A DNA stretch of 64,000 nt from the NCBI GenBank assembly GCA_932521025.1, contig OW051473.1, positions 5,022,001 through 5,086,000 of the forward strand. The letters are read 5' to 3'. Each line of letters starts with the position of its first letter. The stretch's first letter is position 1. Under the pieces are notes generated by a model. That model made no database searches. It was not told the origin of the DNA and saw nothing but the letters and a program-made list of their open reading frames with translations. The stretch comes from Oscheius onirici (lineage: Eukaryota; Nematoda; Chromadorea; Rhabditida; Rhabditidae). A program made the translations under genes and the position numbers. Below are positions 60,798 through 64,000 of the stretch, piece after piece.

Positions 60798-61666
60798 ATT
60801 GGAGTATGTCTTTTGTCAGCAGTTTCTGCACAATGGGGCTACAATGGTTACAATGGATGTAAGTTTCGTTATTTTTACTAGAAGCTTGAAAAAGATGGGC
60901 AACCTCCACCGCCAGCAAACAACAATAACTTGGGAATTGGTTATCCAACTGCTTACGGGCTGTGGCTAGGAAAAGGCATTAATAACGGCTGGAATAATGG
61001 CGGCGGATGGGAAGGACAAGGTGGCGGTGGACATGTATGTTGCTTTTATCGTACAGCCAATTCATTCTTTAGCCCACTCAGGGTACCGGATTTGGTAGTC
61101 CTCTACGTTGTCTGAATGGAGGTGCTCACATTGGACAATGTCGTCTTGATAAGGTTGCTTACAGGTATATATATATTCACACAAAAGTTTTCAGGATTCC
61201 ATTTGCATAGCTCTTGGGGGTACGTGTATTCACGGAGCATGCTGTACAACTCCATTTATCGGTCTGGGTACCACAACGACACAAGCTCCTGCTATTGAGG
61301 GGGAAGTGACTGTAAGAACAACATCTCAGAAAACAACTGCGGCCACAGTTGAACCTATACCGGAAACTGAAGTAAATAGATGTCTTTCTTTCGAAAAGCT
61401 TTTGTAGGAAGACGAAGAAGAAGTCAACGAGCTACGCGGTATTATCGAAAAGGCCAGGACAACAACTAAAACAACAGAAGGTCCCTACGAGGTAACACTA
61501 TCACCGGAAGTGGATGAGAGTAGAGTATGTTTAAAACAAGCATATGACTGATAACGGCATTTAGCAGTGTCTTTCTGGGCTCCGGGCCGTTGGGCCATGC
61601 GGTGACGACTCTGACTGTCCCACGTTGCATCAATGCGAGAGAAATCGATGCTGTTATTTGGTATAA
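60798..61666 (+). CDS. Small secreted Cys-rich protein with Gly-rich N-terminus (start missing)
   Basis: The exon at 60,798 begins IGVCLLSAVSAQWGYNGYNG, the end of a signal peptide and a Tyr/Gly start. The exon with the initiating ATG is not identified. After PPPPANNNNLGIGYP and a Trp/Gly-rich stretch (NNGWNNGGGWEGQGGGGH) come two Cys clusters: CLNGG...CRLDKDSICIALGGTC...CC and, after a Thr/Glu linker, CLSGLRAVGPCGDDSDCP...CERNRCC. The Cys spacing resembles WAP/EB-type extracellular modules. TAA ends at 61,666, 29 bp from the next gene's stop on the other strand. Confidence 0.65.
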
Positions 61667-61694
61667 ACATTTCATGCAAATACGAAAAGCAATA

Positions 61695-62016
61695 CTACAC
61701 ATTTGAAATGTCGGAAGGATGATAATTGGATTTGGCGTAGGAGGAGGGTCGATCGTCTTCGTCGGTTCTCACTTGATTGTACTTTTTGTACCGGTCGTAG
61801 TAACAGACAATAAGGCTACCTACAAAGTTGATTAGTAGGTTTAAAATACGAAACCAAACCGATGAGTAAAATGGATAGGGCGACTGCGACAATTAGTACT
61901 GCAAGTTCCACTGTCTGAAGGAGATCCGCGATTCGGTCCAAAGTAGAATTCAAATTAGTGAGAGTCTGAATCAAACAAGATTTATATTAGATAAATGCTT
62001 ACATTATCTAGAGACA
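61695..62016 (-). CDS. Small single-pass membrane protein
   Basis: Three exons from an ATG at 62,016 give about 81 residues: an N-terminal amphipathic stretch (NTLTNLNSTLDRIADLLQ), one TM helix (VELAVLIVAVALSILLIG) and a basic-acidic cytosolic tail (YYDRYKKYNQVRTDEDDRPS). An in-frame upstream exon (to about 62,053) exists, so the true start may be further upstream. No family is recognised. The layout parallels the gene at 63,280. Confidence 0.55.
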
Positions 62017-63279
62017 TTGCAGATGCACCCTTTCTAGCGCCTTTTTGTACAATCTGAAAACAAGGCATACGACACGTTTTGAAGAGCAACGCGAGAAAAT
62101 ATGACCTATTGAAATATTCAAATGTTCATAACGACGCCCTTTAGAGCTTCCGTGGAACGCTGTAAAGATAAGAGTTAATTCCTGTCGCGAGCGATTCAAA
62201 CTTAGGTCAAAGAAAAGCATTAAAACTATAACAGGAATAGTCAAATGACAGCGCTCTCCAATAAAACTTGTATTCAGGAATGTTTTTCAGTTTCTGAGAC
62301 AGTATCATAATAGAAATCTGATTCAGAATCGGCAATGATCGATTGTATAACGGCGAGCCTATGTATAATGGCATCGCAAAAGATGCATTCAAGCAAAGAA
62401 TGTCGGGAAAAAATCGTCGGGGTTATGCGATCAAAAATGTTGGAAAAACGACATGTAAAAAATCGAACCATTTATTTGGAAGAACAATACAAGGAAGCCG
62501 TCAAATAGCCGGAGGGGAGAACGGCGGCTGTCAGTGATAAGACTATTTGTGGTGAAAGAACGTCAGGTAATTAAGCTTAATTATATTAACGGCGAACATT
62601 AAGTTAGTCGACTTTGAATGTGGGTGTTACTTAGAAAGTCTCCTGAAGCAGGGCATACCAACTGATACCGGAAAAGGGTCTTCTGTCAACAGGGACTGCT
62701 GTCAATCATCGAAAATACTTACTCTAGGAAAAATATAGCAGGAATCTAAAGAAGTGGTTCCTGATGAAAACTCTTCTTCCCATCACTATCCCAAACTATA
62801 TTCTTCCCACTTCCTCACATGTCAGAAGGAAAATGAGTCATCCATGCCAGTTCCGTCGGACAGAAATAGATCACCATAAAAATGGGGCAGAAGAAACATC
62901 TGATTACTTCGTCATCTGTGTTGAACATTTGAAGTCGAAATACGCACCACTCTTTCCAATAGTGTCATCCCTTTAATAAGAGAGGCTTATTCTGTAGTTT
63001 CTTCATCCGTCTTCTGCCTTCGAGCAAGCTTTGAAATTTCTAGTTTCAAATTCAATTTCGCACAGGCGAAATAACGTGCGATAAGCAGAGACACAGCCTG
63101 CGAATTGTTTGCCGAAACAGTCAACGCTGTGGTCCTATCGATTCGCAGCCAGAGGCTTATTCATTGCCACCCAATACCTGTACGAAGCTTACCTATGTTC
63201 CAAGCCCAATTACGTATGCAGCTGCTGACTCTGTCTCTCTTTGCTCATTTCATCTGTTTGCCTTGCTTATAATTTCCAG
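62017..63279. other. Intergenic between two divergent membrane-protein genes
   Basis: No gene supported; short frames only. It probably holds both promoters. Confidence 0.45.
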
Positions 63280-64000
63280 ATGAACTACCCGCCTCCGACA
63301 CCGTTTCCCACCTATCCAACGAACGCTTCTATAGATAAAGTCATATTTCAAATCGAACGATTATCAGGACAAATAAACGAACTAAGTGGAAATGTAAGTT
63401 AAGAAAGGTTTACTTCTGAAACTGTTTTCAGGTCGGAAATGCTGCCGATGAAATCGTTGACAGAGGAAAAGAAACGGTGCAAAAGCTGACTTACAATTTT
63501 AATCAAGATACAATCAGTCAAGTTGACTATATGTTGGTAGGTAAAATGGTTTTTTTACAGAATCAGTCATTTTCAGGATGTTGCTTCGGCTAAATTCAGT
63601 AATTGGCCACTAACAGCTTTAATAGTGGTTGGAATAACGGCAGCTATCTTGGTCGTAGTCACGGTCAGTTTTTGTGTTCTTACACAACAAATTTAAACTC
63701 GCTATCTATCTTTGGGTGGCTCAGAACTTTTAGTTTAGTTTGTGACTACCTTCGTGCAACCTAAAAGCATACCCAAAAGATTTTGCATTAATTCTATTAT
63801 CAAAATATATGCTTTAGAAAACAATAGTGTCAATCTTATTGTTGGTTGCTCTTTGGAGACTAGTTTAATATTTTGAGATAAAGAAGAAACGAAGCTGAAA
63901 CAAAACGGGATAAATTAATCATGTTTTTGTGGTCTAGGCTTTATAACATCTCAGGATTATTTTTAACAAGTACCGTTTTCAGCTACTTTTCTTCTTGGCA
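63280..64000 (+). CDS. Small membrane protein with Pro-rich N-terminus (3' end outside window)
   Basis: The ATG at 63,280 follows TTTCCAG directly. Exons 63,280-63,393, 63,432-63,536 and 63,577-63,663 encode MNYPPPTPFPTYPTNASID, a helical heptad-like part (IERLSGQINELSGNVGNAAD) and a TM helix (LTALIVVGITAAILVVVT). The next exon begins about 63,983 and runs off the window. No family is recognised. Confidence 0.6.

Noticed and set aside
1-64000. Bacterial contamination as an explanation for the SecA and haemagglutinin-like genes
   Set aside because: Spliceosomal introns within or joined to both genes and flanking nematode genes make contamination unlikely, though a misassembly at 10,450 should still be tested.
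1-64000. CRISPR arrays, insertion sequences, rRNA operons
   Set aside because: None seen; the window is eukaryotic.

Overview
The window is animal genomic DNA, most likely from a chromadorean nematode. Nearly all genes are split by very short introns (about 35-60 bp) with TTTCAG-type acceptors. Several start codons sit directly behind such an acceptor (25,630; 47,701; 63,280), as expected for spliced-leader trans-splicing. The gene content also fits: an UNC-112/kindlin orthologue, an astacin with EGF, CUB and ShKT domains, CHK-kinase-like paralogues, a DUF1647-type protein and several small secreted Gly/Tyr- or Cys-rich proteins. I cannot name the species. All gene models were spliced by eye; no search was run.

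Layout. 1-12,141 (-): a giant fusion gene whose 3' end lies outside the window. Eight ordinary small exons encode an NPL4-like protein (cofactor of p97/VCP). They splice in frame into one uninterrupted exon of at least 10.45 kb encoding a bacterial SecA-type translocase ATPase embedded in a much larger protein. 13,727-17,484 (-): unc-112/kindlin. 19,082-19,806 (+): INAF-motif membrane protein. 20,052-21,503 (-): class A GPCR. 24,581-24,907 (-): cytochrome b5-like. 25,630-27,918 (+): astacin protease. 27,945-29,452 and 31,626-33,190 (-): two CHK-kinase-like paralogues, with a foldback repeat and an inverted gene fragment between them. 33,849-39,214 (-): Cys-rich secreted protein, Cys/Gly-rich secreted protein, seven-TM protein with a long Pro/Gln-rich tail, and a CARD-only protein. 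41,472-42,175 (+): MARVEL-like protein. 42,319-43,545 (-): THAP-domain protein.

47,701-54,216 (+): an intron-rich gene for a protein resembling bacterial filamentous-haemagglutinin beta-helices. 55,235-57,219 (+): AGC-like kinase with an altered catalytic loop. 57,286-58,534 (-): DUF1647-like. 59,040-60,377 (-) and 60,798-61,666 (+): YG-rich and Cys-rich secreted proteins. 61,695-62,016 (-) and 63,280-end (+): small single-pass membrane proteins.

The most striking content is two bacterial-looking architectures 35 kb apart: the NPL4-SecA fusion and the haemagglutinin-like gene. One is almost intronless after its NPL4 part; the other is fully intronised. Both look nematode-resident rather than contamination because they carry spliceosomal introns and are surrounded by nematode genes. 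A functional link between them is only an inference.
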